From Planctomycetota bacterium (GTDB lineage: Bacteria; Planctomycetota; Planctomycetia; Pirellulales; UBA1268): 32,462 nt of DNA. The stretch's first letter is position 1; every line of letters starts with the position of its first letter. Location of the stretch: the NCBI GenBank assembly GCA_016872925.1, contig VGYR01000012.1:1-32462 (forward strand), written 5' to 3'. The position numbers and the translations under genes are program-made. Below the pieces are notes generated by a model. The model worked only from the letters and a program-made list of their open reading frames with translations, searched no databases and was not told where the DNA came from. This document shows positions 22,634-30,004 of the stretch, piece by piece.

Positions 22634-24103
22634 ATGTCGAATCCCGAGTTCCATCCCGCCTGTCTCGTCTTTCCGCCGCTGCCGGCCGCGGAGTTCGACG
22701 CCCTCGTGGCCGACATCGCGGCACACGGGCTTATTCATCCGATCGTGATGCTGGATGGCCTGGTGCTCGACGGCCGCAATCGCCTGCTGGCGTGCCGGCA
22801 GGCGGGCGTGCAGCCCCGGTTCACCCAGTGGCGTGGCACGGGCTCGCCGCTTGCGTGGGCGATCTCTGCGAACCTCCAGCGGCGGCACCTGACGGCCAGC
22901 CAACGAGCCGTGCTGGCGCTCGACATTCTGCCGCACCTCGCTGCCGAGGCGAAGGCCCGGCAGCGGCTGTCGCGCGGCCGCGGAAGGCGGAAGGCTGCCG
23001 GCGTTTCGGCGACCGTGCCCACTCGGGGAAAAGCGAGCCAGATCGCGGCCCGCGCCGCGGGCACAAACTCCGCCTACGTCGAGGCGGCGAAGCGGCTCCG
23101 GCTGGCGGGCGATGATCTCCTGGCAGCGGTCCGGCTCGGCCAGCTGACGCTCGGCGAGGCTTCGAGGCTCGCGAGATACCCGGCGAGCGTCCGCACCCGG
23201 GCGATCGACCTGCGGCAGGCCGCCCCTCATCGCCGGCTCTCGGTCGTGCTGCGAGACTGCCTCGCGGAGATTCCTCCTGCCGCGGTCCGGCCAGGGGCCC
23301 GGCGGGGGCGGGTCCGAATCTGGTGTGGCGACAGCCTCGGCCTGATGCGATCTCTGCTCGACGACGCATCGATCGATGCCGTCTGCACGAGCCCACCCTA
23401 CAACGTGGGCGTCCGGTATGGCACCTACCACGACAGCCGTCCGCGAGACGAGTTTCTAGGGTGGCTCGGCGAGGTGTTCAGGGAACTGCGACGGGTGCTC
23501 AAGCCCACCGGGTCGCTGTTCCTGGTCGCTGGCCACGTGCCCAAACATCCGTGGGCGTCCTACGAGCTGGCCCAGGCTGCCGCCAAGCACTTTCAACTCC
23601 AAAACCAGATCGCATGGGTCAAGTCGCTGGCGGTGGACGGCCGCACCCGAGGCCATTACCGCCCCGTGGCTGGCTCCCGCTACCTCAACCGCGTCTGGGA
23701 GCAGGTCTTTCATTTCACGAGTGACGGCCGTGTGCCCCTGGATCGCGCCGCGGTCGGAGTGCCGCATGCATGCGGGTGGAATCACGGGCGGCATGGGGAT
23801 GGCAGCGGGCTGCACTGCGGCGGCGACTGCTGGTTCATTCCACATGAGACGATCCATCGGAGCTCCGATCGTGGCGATCATCCCGCGTCCTTCCCTGTGG
23901 CCCTCGCCGACCGCTGTCTGCGACTCGCCGGCTGTGGGAAGGGGTCGCTCGTGCTCGACCCGTTCTGCGGCGTCAACGGCATCATTGCTGCGTCGCGGAT
24001 CGGTGCGCGGGGCATCGGCATCGATGTCGATGAGAACTACTGCGATCGAATAGCCGCGGCGTGCGGTACGGTCGTCGAGCACCGGCCGCGACGTCCGCGG
24101 TGA
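22634..24103 (+). CDS. ParB-like domain fused to beta-class DNA methyltransferase
   Basis: The protein has 489 residues. Residues 15-70 are a ParB/Srx-like domain ('LVADIAAHGLIHPIVMLDG', 'LDGRNRLLACRQAG'), followed by a helical part (about 75-200) as in ParB-type DNA binders. The methyltransferase has the catalytic 'TSPPYN' (252-257) before the AdoMet motif 'LDPFCGVNG' (441-449), the order of beta-class N4-cytosine or N6-adenine enzymes. The expected motif is D-P-F-x-G-x-G; here an Asn stands before the last Gly. No restriction endonuclease gene is adjacent, so it may be an orphan regulator of DNA methylation or of mobile-element origin. A strong terminator follows. Confidence 0.9.
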   Translation: MSNPEFHPACLVFPPLPAAEFDALVADIAAHGLIHPIVMLDGLVLDGRNRLLACRQAGVQPRFTQWRGTGSPLAWAISANLQRRHLTASQRAVLALDILPHLAAEAKARQRLSRGRGRRKAAGVSATVPTRGKASQIAARAAGTNSAYVEAAKRLRLAGDDLLAAVRLGQLTLGEASRLARYPASVRTRAIDLRQAAPHRRLSVVLRDCLAEIPPAAVRPGARRGRVRIWCGDSLGLMRSLLDDASIDAVCTSPPYNVGVRYGTYHDSRPRDEFLGWLGEVFRELRRVLKPTGSLFLVAGHVPKHPWASYELAQAAAKHFQLQNQIAWVKSLAVDGRTRGHYRPVAGSRYLNRVWEQVFHFTSDGRVPLDRAAVGVPHACGWNHGRHGDGSGLHCGGDCWFIPHETIHRSSDRGDHPASFPVALADRCLRLAGCGKGSLVLDPFCGVNGIIAASRIGARGIGIDVDENYCDRIAAACGTVVEHRPRRPR

Positions 24104-24140
24104 CACGGGTGGCTGATCGCATCGCCGGCCATGGCGGGCC

Positions 24141-24171
24141 AAAAGGTCGCCAGGCTTCTGGCGAGGTTTTT
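24141..24171. terminator. Bidirectional intrinsic terminator
   Basis: TCGCCAG (24147-24153) and CTGGCGA (24158-24164) make a perfect 7-bp stem with a GCTT loop. T5 follows on the plus strand (24167-24171) and A4 precedes (24141-24144), which reads as T4 on the minus strand. It sits between convergent genes ending at 24103 and 24185 and should stop transcription from both sides. Confidence 0.85.
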
Positions 24172-24184
24172 CATTGGCCCGCAG

Positions 24185-24406
24185 TCAGTCCCGCCGTCGC
24201 CGTCCTCGGAGCCACGGGTAATCCCGCAGGGCCTGCTCGAGTTCGACCCGGCACTTCCGGCAGAAGCTGCCGTGCCGCCGGCGCACGAGCAGGTCATCGG
24301 CCGGAAAGCGGGCAACGTGCTGCCGATCGCAGAATCCACACATCTTTCGGATGCGGGCGATCCCGTTGACGATACGCAGAACGGTGAACTGTCGAATGGC
24401 ATGCAT
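24185..24406 (-). CDS. Zinc-ribbon mini-protein coupled to sigma gene
   Basis: This 73-residue protein has two C-x-x-C pairs, C23-x2-C26 ('KMCGFCDRQ') and C49-x2-C52 ('FCRKCRVEL'), 23 residues apart, as in treble-clef or zinc-ribbon domains. It is basic, with an Arg-rich end. Its ATG overlaps the stop of the sigma gene by one base (TGATG), so it depends on translation of that gene. A protein made in fixed ratio with a sigma factor is a candidate regulator: zinc-binding anti-sigma factors are known, though they use a His-x3-Cys-x2-Cys pattern, not this one. It could also be a DNA- or RNA-binding partner. The frame ends just past a strong terminator. Confidence 0.7.
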   Translation of the reverse strand: MHAIRQFTVLRIVNGIARIRKMCGFCDRQHVARFPADDLLVRRRHGSFCRKCRVELEQALRDYPWLRGRRRRD

Positions 24407-25068
24407 CAGATTCCTCCTGTTTTGGGATCGATCAGTCTCTTCAGTTGGCTCTTTGCGTGCTGCACGAGTCGGCAGGCTGTGGCTGGTGAAACCCGCAGTT
24501 TTTTGGCGATTTCCCGTTGCGTCAAGCCGTGAACGTAAGCCAACTCCAGGATGCGCCGGTCGCTGTCTGCGAGCTTGTTCATGAAGTGCATCACAAGGTC
24601 GCTCGTCATGAACCGCTTCCACTCTCGATCGTGCCGTTCGACAGCATCCGTCGTGCCAAACCCGTCGTTCAGTGCGAGGCCCTCGAAGGACAGGAACTTG
24701 ACACCATCCCGGGTGTATCGATACTCACGGATGAGGTCGTGCACCTGGCTGTGGACGACCCGCTTCAGCCAGCAGGCGAGGGCCGCAGGTGAGTCGCCGT
24801 TTCGCACCACGTCGAAGCCGCCCGCCAGATCGCCCGTGGCGATCCGCAGCAGTTTCAGACTCGCCAGGGAAGCGACCTCGTCGACGGCGTCTTCATCCTT
24901 GCCGCCGGAGCGGTTCAGGACGACCCGCTCCCGCAGAAGGGCGGAGGCCTTTGCCCGGACAAAATCCTCGCCTCCCTCGGCCCAAAACTCGGCCCATCCC
25001 TGCTTTCCTCGGGACTCGATGAAAGCCACAAAATGCGCAAGGACGCGGGCCGTGATCAGATTGGGCAT
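24406..25068 (-). CDS. Sigma-70-like factor, GxGF-type family member 3
   Basis: The 220-residue protein has a GAGGAG site ahead of its ATG. The N-terminus 'FVAFIESRGKQGWAEFWAEGGEDFVR' is a diverged copy of the motif in the genes at 9013 and 21415. 'DEDAVDEVASLASLKLLRI' and 'ALACWLKRVVHSQVHDLIREYRYTRDGVKF' give region 2, and region 4 is a textbook helix-turn-helix, 'GLTQREIAKKLRVSPATACRLVQHAKSQL' (about 181-210). It therefore belongs to the same set as the other two but stands on the minus strand and has a zinc-ribbon partner. Two inverted repeats lie upstream (25097-25113, 25141-25187). Confidence 0.85.
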   Translation of the reverse strand: MPNLITARVLAHFVAFIESRGKQGWAEFWAEGGEDFVRAKASALLRERVVLNRSGGKDEDAVDEVASLASLKLLRIATGDLAGGFDVVRNGDSPAALACWLKRVVHSQVHDLIREYRYTRDGVKFLSFEGLALNDGFGTTDAVERHDREWKRFMTSDLVMHFMNKLADSDRRILELAYVHGLTQREIAKKLRVSPATACRLVQHAKSQLKRLIDPKTGGI

Positions 25069-25096
25069 GGTGCAGCTCCTCGGAGGGCCCAGTCGA

Positions 25097-25187
25097 GGCC
25101 GGACGACCCGGCCAAACGCTGGTGGAACTGCTCACGTAGTGTACCACCAAGCGAGAGTCTTTAATCGGGTTAAGGCGGGCGTGGTAC
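25097..25187 (-). promoter_or_regulatory. Two inverted repeats upstream of sigma gene 24406-25068
   Basis: GGCCGG (25097-25102) and CCGGCC (25108-25113) pair across 5 bp, 28 bp upstream of the start codon. GTACCAC (25141-25147) and GTGGTAC (25181-25187) pair perfectly across 33 bp. The core GTACC...GGTAC is also seen upstream of the sigma gene at 21415. They may be operators for an autoregulated promoter. The rest of the gap 25069-25287 shows no gene. Confidence 0.4.
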
Positions 25188-25287
25188 TTCAGAGAGCGTC
25201 CGACCCGAATCGGCTCATCATCGGACCGTACGGACTGAAGCAGTGCTCCGGTCGTCGGTTCCCTCCGTCAGCCCATCCGCTGGAGGC

Positions 25288-25569
25288 CTAGGCGCCGCAC
25301 TGCCAGGTGCCATGCTCATGCCGTTCGCGAGTAGCCTGCCGGAGCCGCGCGACGACGTCCGGCGAGACATGCATGGTGGCGGCGATCGCGTTAACCAGAT
25401 CCTCGTCGACCCAGCCGATGTGCTTGCGGAGGTCGAGCCTCGAGATCCGGCCAGGACGCTGCCCCCAGAGAAATCCCTTACCGTGAAGGCCGCACCTGCC
25501 GGGGTTGGGGATCGCCCGGCGACGACCACTCGAGCTTCGATAGAACTCCTGAGAGGTGAGCCCGGCCAC
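25288..25569 (-). CDS. Doubtful 93-residue protein after the mini-protease gene
   Basis: The frame has no in-frame ATG that fits; a GTG at 25569 gives 93 residues, but the frame is open further upstream into the previous gene. The C-terminal part 'RLDLRKHIGWVDEDLVNAIAATMHVSPDVVARLRQ' is plausible protein, and its L-R-x-H-[IL]-G-W recurs at the end of the SbcC-like protein (L-R-Q-H-L-G-W). This hints at a diverged winged-helix tail, perhaps a degraded copy. No other family match. I would not rely on the start. Confidence 0.35.
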   Translation of the reverse strand: MAGLTSQEFYRSSSGRRRAIPNPGRCGLHGKGFLWGQRPGRISRLDLRKHIGWVDEDLVNAIAATMHVSPDVVARLRQATRERHEHGTWQCGA

Positions 25570-25603
25570 CAGGTGCTGTTTGATCTCATGATTTACAAGC
25601 CCC

Positions 25604-25999
25604 TCACACGGCCCAGTATCGCGGCAGAGGGGTGTTGTCGCGCATCGCCTGGTTGGCCTCGATCTCCAAAGGGTTCTTCTGCCAAAGCGTCCAAAAGGAC
25701 GGCAACTGCCCTGTGCGCTGCCGATGCTGGATCGCCGACACGCTGTAGTGCCACGCGAGCAACAGGCTGGCACCCAACGGTGAATAGCGACGTAGTTGCC
25801 GCACGTGCTGCAGTTCATGACGCAAAACACTGTCGTCCGCGTCCCGCCGCAGCAGAATCAGCCCCGGCAAGGCCAAACCCAGGGCTCCGGCATAGATCCA
25901 CTTCACGCGGACAACACACGTCGGCACCAGCCACACCCAGGCCCATAGAAACAGGTTGGGGGCAATGAGCCAAACGAGAATCAGCTGAAACCAGGTCAT
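25604..25999 (-). CDS. Tiny membrane protein with HExxH metallopeptidase motif
   Basis: The 131-residue protein starts at the ATG at 25999 and has two N-terminal membrane segments (about 4-26 and 33-50), then 'VLRHELQHVRQ' with H61-E-L-Q-H65. About 46 residues later comes 'NPLEIEANQAM', where E112 or E114 could be the third zinc ligand of a gluzincin-like site. A third hydrophobic stretch lies at 77-91. This order (membrane anchor, H-E-x-x-H, N-P-x-E-x-E-A) is seen in small proteins related to M48/M56 peptidases. It is 49 bp downstream of the 289-residue protein and is probably part of the SbcCD operon, an odd partner for DNA repair proteins. Confidence 0.7.
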   Translation of the reverse strand: MTWFQLILVWLIAPNLFLWAWVWLVPTCVVRVKWIYAGALGLALPGLILLRRDADDSVLRHELQHVRQLRRYSPLGASLLLAWHYSVSAIQHRQRTGQLPSFWTLWQKNPLEIEANQAMRDNTPLPRYWAV

Positions 26000-26048
26000 C
26001 GGGTTTTCTCCTTGAGGGCTAGAGAATTGCCGTCTCGATGCATTGTGT

Positions 26049-26918
26049 TCAGTCGCCGGCCGTGGAATGCGACTGTGGCGGCACTCCGGCGCGATGCCGC
26101 ACCTCCGCCGGCATCCTGAAGGGCCGAAGTCGTGCAGCGCGGTTCGGGTCCACCACGGCCTGGTCACTGGCGACGAGAAACCGCAGCGGCGAATCCGGAT
26201 TGATTCGATCAGGCAGCGTGCATTCCCAGAGAGTCCGCTCGTTCCGGTGCAGGCTGTGATGGTCGACATCGGGCCGTGAGATCTGGTTGTAGTGCGGCCA
26301 CGCTTCGCTGCCGACCCACAGGAACTGCGGAAGAACCGGAGCAGCCGTGTACATGAGGCAGTCGCCGCCAAGCTGTGTCCAGAGCCCACCCTTACCGTGG
26401 TCCTGGACCACGACGAGCAACGGTGCGAGACCTGCGGCACCCCATACGTGGATGTATGTCTGGATGGCCTCGGTGTCGAGGTAGATGAAGGTGAGGCGAC
26501 CTTCATCAGGGCCGTAGGACTGCAATTCCATGACACGGCCGATGACGGGATTCGACTCGTCGTCATTCCGCCGCCCAAACGGATGCCGAATGGCTGGGAA
26601 GAAATCGGCGCGGCAATGCTGGCGCAGCTCCGACGCATGGACGTCTCGGTCTTCTCGGGCGCGATAGTGCCCCATCATTTCAAAGTCCACTCGCGGCACA
26701 CGGTCGATGTAATCGCAGTAGAGAACGGTGTCGATCGCACCGATAGCGGCGAACCGCAACGCCGGACTGATGTCGCTCCCTGCCCCCGGATAGAAGAGCA
26801 CCCGGGAGTTGCGAAGTGTGTGAAGCAGGCCGCTCGCGCGTCCGCTGGCTCGAAGAAACGCGTCTTTAGGCGCTGGGAGCGTTCCACGCGTCGGGTCAGG
26901 ATCAAGATCGCGCTGCAT
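26049..26918 (-). CDS. Uncharacterised protein in the SbcCD operon
   Basis: The 289-residue protein has a GGAGAAG site ahead of its ATG. I do not recognise a family. Visible features are 'SRVLFYPGAGSDISPALRF' (38-56) followed by 'IDTVLYCDYID' (62-72), an arrangement of strand, Gly-rich turn and acidic strand end that occurs in nucleotide- or AdoMet-binding proteins; 'RLTFIYLDTEAIQTYIHVW'; and 'DCLMYTAAPVLPQFLWVGSEAWPHYNQI'. It has no signal peptide or clear membrane segment. It lies 41 bp after the SbcC-like gene on the same strand and so is probably co-expressed with it. Confidence 0.65.
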   Translation of the reverse strand: MQRDLDPDPTRGTLPAPKDAFLRASGRASGLLHTLRNSRVLFYPGAGSDISPALRFAAIGAIDTVLYCDYIDRVPRVDFEMMGHYRAREDRDVHASELRQHCRADFFPAIRHPFGRRNDDESNPVIGRVMELQSYGPDEGRLTFIYLDTEAIQTYIHVWGAAGLAPLLVVVQDHGKGGLWTQLGGDCLMYTAAPVLPQFLWVGSEAWPHYNQISRPDVDHHSLHRNERTLWECTLPDRINPDSPLRFLVASDQAVVDPNRAARLRPFRMPAEVRHRAGVPPQSHSTAGD

Positions 26919-26959
26919 TGCAGACTTCTCCGAGGGTACCAGGTAGCTCGCGGCAGTGA

Positions 26960-29900
26960 TTAGTTGTCGTCGAGAAGCTGCACGCTTCCCCCCCGACCTC
27001 GTCCAGGCTGAAGCCTTCCGCTCACGATGAGTTGCGCCTTGATCCGCTCGTAGGTCGCCTCATCCCAGCCGAGATGCTGCCGCAGCGATTTGTTGCCGGA
27101 TTTGCGATCCGGGCGAGCCGCGAGCGCCGTAACGAATGCCGCCGCGAGCGACGCGTCGTCGCCGGAGGGCACTCTGCCGCAGGACGCGGTTGACTCGGCC
27201 ACGTCGGCGGCATCGCCCTCCCCATCGGCTGCTTCGTGGTCCGCCGCTGTTGAAGTGGCCGATGCGGCGTTTGGCACGGATATCTCCGGTAGCTTTGGCG
27301 GTGGAAGATCGATCCGCGTGGCGGCAAACTGGTCGTAGTCCTTCGGGTTGCAGGAGAGCACGATGATCTGAAGCCCGCGACGGGCGCCGAGGTACAGCAC
27401 CCGTTGCACCGCCTTGATCCGCTCAGGGTCGGAGTTCACGAATGCGTCGTCGAACACCATCGGCAGGCATCCCGCCACGGTCTGACCAGCCTCATTCGAG
27501 CTCCCCGCGAGCACCTCCGCCATCGCCAGCCGACACGCCGCGGCCACCTGCTCCCTCGTGCCCCCGCTGAGGTCGTCGAACTTGAAATGTTGATTCCCGG
27601 CGGACTGCCTCGATACCGCGAAATCTTCGAAGGCGTCCCCGGACTTCGTGACGGCGATGCGGTTGCCGGGGCCGTAGAGCTGGTCGAGGTACTCCGCGAC
27701 CTTGGCGCGAAGCGGAGCTGCCACGAGCTCGGCGAAGGTTTTCCGCTGCCTATCGAAGAGTTCCTTCAGGCGGCGGACCGCCTGGGCCCGGTTATTGACT
27801 TCCGCGTGGCGACGACGGGCGACGTCGAGCCGCGCGTCGGCTGCGGCCTTCATGCCGTGGAGGTCGCTTGTGCCGACATTCAGCAACTGGCCCTCGGCGG
27901 TCGCCTTGCGAATTCCGGCTTGAGTGATCTGTTCGGCGTGGCCGGCGACGGCATTTTCCAGCCGCTCCTTATCGGCCCGCACCGTGTCGGGATTGAGCGC
28001 ATCCAACCGGCGTTGGGTCCCTGCGACCGCCGCGTGCTTTTCGGCCTTTTCATCGGCCAGCCCCTGGAGCCGTGTCTGCCGATCCGTCCCGTGCACTTGT
28101 TCGAGCGCGGCTTTTTGCACATCGAGCCCCCGCACGGCCTGGCGTTCCGTCGTCAGCTCGGCCTCCAGCGTCTCGCGGGTTTCCCGGGTTTGGGTGAGTT
28201 CCCTCGTGGCATTATTGAACTTCGCATGGGCCTCTTCCACGGCGGCGTCGGCATCTTGTCGCCGCTCGGCCAACGCGTTGAGCGCGGCCCCAACCGCGGC
28301 CGCATCGGTCGGCCGCTCGAATCCTGCGGGCTGTTTCCTCGTGATCTCCGCGTTGATCTTTTGGATTTCGGCGTCCGTGTCGTTCAGTTGCTTCTGCACG
28401 TCGTCGCCATCGAGCTCGTCAATCGCCTGCTGCAGTTGGTCTCGTCTTGCCTGCTCTGCGAGTCGTTCCTCGAGCGTCGTCCGGGCCTCAGCCACGCTTT
28501 TCAAGCCCAGATCTGCAAGCTTTGTCTTGAGATCCTCGTCGAGTTCGGTGATCCGCGCACGCAGATCGATCAGAGAAGCGTCGCCGCCCGGCGTGACTCG
28601 GATCCGGGTTCCCGCGCCGATCGCGATCTCGGCGGGGTTCGTGAGGGTCTTTGCCCCGCCAGCGGTGAGTGACTGGCCATCCACCGTGACGGCCGTGTCT
28701 GCCGTGAGTACCTCGACCCGCGTAGCGCTAGCCTCCAGCTTTCCCTGGGCGACCGCCAGCTGCCTGTCGAGTCCCTCGAGTGTCTCGACGGCGGCCTTAT
28801 CCAGTTCGGGAAGTTTGCGCAGCCGCGCGTCGATCGTCGCCATGACCGCTTGATAGGCCTCGATCTGCTCCAGGACTGCCGTGAGCTCGACGCGGATCGC
28901 CTCGAGCTCGAAAACCATTTCGATGGATTTGAGCAGGTTTTCTTCCGTGGTGACCGATCGCTGCGACTCGTTGGTTTGCTTGATCGCGTCGAGGGATTGT
29001 CCCACGTCTGTCTGCAGCCGCGCTTCGTGAACCCGCAGTCGTTCAATCTCCTGCTCCCGGGGTGCAATCGCACTCGTGCGGGTGGCGATCTCGGATGCTA
29101 GTTGGGTGATCTGCGCATCAGCTTGCTCAAGCTCTGTATGCGTCTCGACGGCTTTGCTCAAAGCGGTGTGCTGAGTCGCCAAAGTCTGCTCGATCGCGTC
29201 AATCTGCTCCAGTGTTTGCCGCAGCTCGGTGAGCCGGTGCTCTGTTTCCACGATCGCGTTGCGGCTTTCGCGGATCAGGGATTCCTCATGGACAATGGTG
29301 TCGGCTGCCGCTTCGTACGCTGCCAGCTGGGCGGCGGCCTGCGTTGCGGCCCCGCGAGCCGTCTCCAGGTCGGTCTCCGCGATTGCGAGCTGAGAGCCGC
29401 CCCTCGCAGCCTCGCCCTGCTTGAAAGTCGCTGCGTATTCGGCGGCAATCCGGTCGTACGTGGCCGTGTCCGTCCGAGACTCGGTAAGCGTCGTCCCGGT
29501 CAGGCTCTTGAGCCGCGAATCGAGATCCTTCGCGGCCGGCCCGAGGGCGTCTGCATCCGTCGGATCGTTGCCGGCCTCGCCTTGACGGGCCCAGAGGTGC
29601 GACCAGCCGAAGAAGGGGTTTCTCAGCGCAGCGTTGCCAAATCCGAGCAGGGCTCGCAGCCGCTCTTCGGCCTCGTCGCCTCGAAACTGGTTGCCGGCGT
29701 CATCGGTGAGCGTCGCCACCGACTGGGCGTTGCCCTTAAAGATTTTGTGAATCACGTAGGTACCGCCGTCCTGCTCGAACTGCAGGATGACCTCGGGAGC
29801 CCCGCCGCCGGCTTTGGGCTTGATGCCGTCGAGATCGCCGGCCGTCGATCGATGCGGATAGCAGAGCACCCGCTCGATCGCGTCCACGAGCGTGCTCTTA

Positions 29901-30004
29901 CCTGCCTCGTTGGGGCCGGCCACGACGGTCCGCTCGCGGTCAAACGTGACCGTCCTGTCCTCGTGCATCCGGAAGTTTTTGACCCGTACGGAAAGAATCC
30001 TCAT
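26960..30004 (-). CDS. SbcC/Rad50-like SMC-type ATPase with C-terminal winged-helix-like tail
   Basis: The 1014-residue protein opens with 'ILSVRVKNFRMHEDRTVTF' and Walker A 'GPNEAGKST' (30-38), an AAA_23-type start. Long coiled coils (about 190-400 and 500-740) flank a small strand-rich insert (about 425-480, 'VLTADTAVTVDGQSL'). The C-terminal head has the ABC signature 'LSGGTREQV' near 808 and Walker B 'LPMVFDDAFVNSDPERI' near 848. I see no C-x-x-C zinc hook in the coiled coil, so it is nearer the YhaN type than true Rad50. After an acidic linker, residues 968-1014 ('GNKSLRQHLGWDEATYERIKAQL', 'GRGRGGSV') form a winged-helix-like tail like those on restriction-modification subunits. Its ATG overlaps the SbcD-like stop by four bases. 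Confidence 0.92.
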   Translation of the reverse strand: MRILSVRVKNFRMHEDRTVTFDRERTVVAGPNEAGKSTLVDAIERVLCYPHRSTAGDLDGIKPKAGGGAPEVILQFEQDGGTYVIHKIFKGNAQSVATLTDDAGNQFRGDEAEERLRALLGFGNAALRNPFFGWSHLWARQGEAGNDPTDADALGPAAKDLDSRLKSLTGTTLTESRTDTATYDRIAAEYAATFKQGEAARGGSQLAIAETDLETARGAATQAAAQLAAYEAAADTIVHEESLIRESRNAIVETEHRLTELRQTLEQIDAIEQTLATQHTALSKAVETHTELEQADAQITQLASEIATRTSAIAPREQEIERLRVHEARLQTDVGQSLDAIKQTNESQRSVTTEENLLKSIEMVFELEAIRVELTAVLEQIEAYQAVMATIDARLRKLPELDKAAVETLEGLDRQLAVAQGKLEASATRVEVLTADTAVTVDGQSLTAGGAKTLTNPAEIAIGAGTRIRVTPGGDASLIDLRARITELDEDLKTKLADLGLKSVAEARTTLEERLAEQARRDQLQQAIDELDGDDVQKQLNDTDAEIQKINAEITRKQPAGFERPTDAAAVGAALNALAERRQDADAAVEEAHAKFNNATRELTQTRETRETLEAELTTERQAVRGLDVQKAALEQVHGTDRQTRLQGLADEKAEKHAAVAGTQRRLDALNPDTVRADKERLENAVAGHAEQITQAGIRKATAEGQLLNVGTSDLHGMKAAADARLDVARRRHAEVNNRAQAVRRLKELFDRQRKTFAELVAAPLRAKVAEYLDQLYGPGNRIAVTKSGDAFEDFAVSRQSAGNQHFKFDDLSGGTREQVAAACRLAMAEVLAGSSNEAGQTVAGCLPMVFDDAFVNSDPERIKAVQRVLYLGARRGLQIIVLSCNPKDYDQFAATRIDLPPPKLPEISVPNAASATSTAADHEAADGEGDAADVAESTASCGRVPSGDDASLAAAFVTALAARPDRKSGNKSLRQHLGWDEATYERIKAQLIVSGRLQPGRGRGGSVQLLDDN

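Noticed and set aside
24185-24622. A longer 145-residue version of the zinc-ribbon protein
   Set aside because: The extra N-terminal part lies over the sigma gene in another frame and is Arg/His-rich without pattern.
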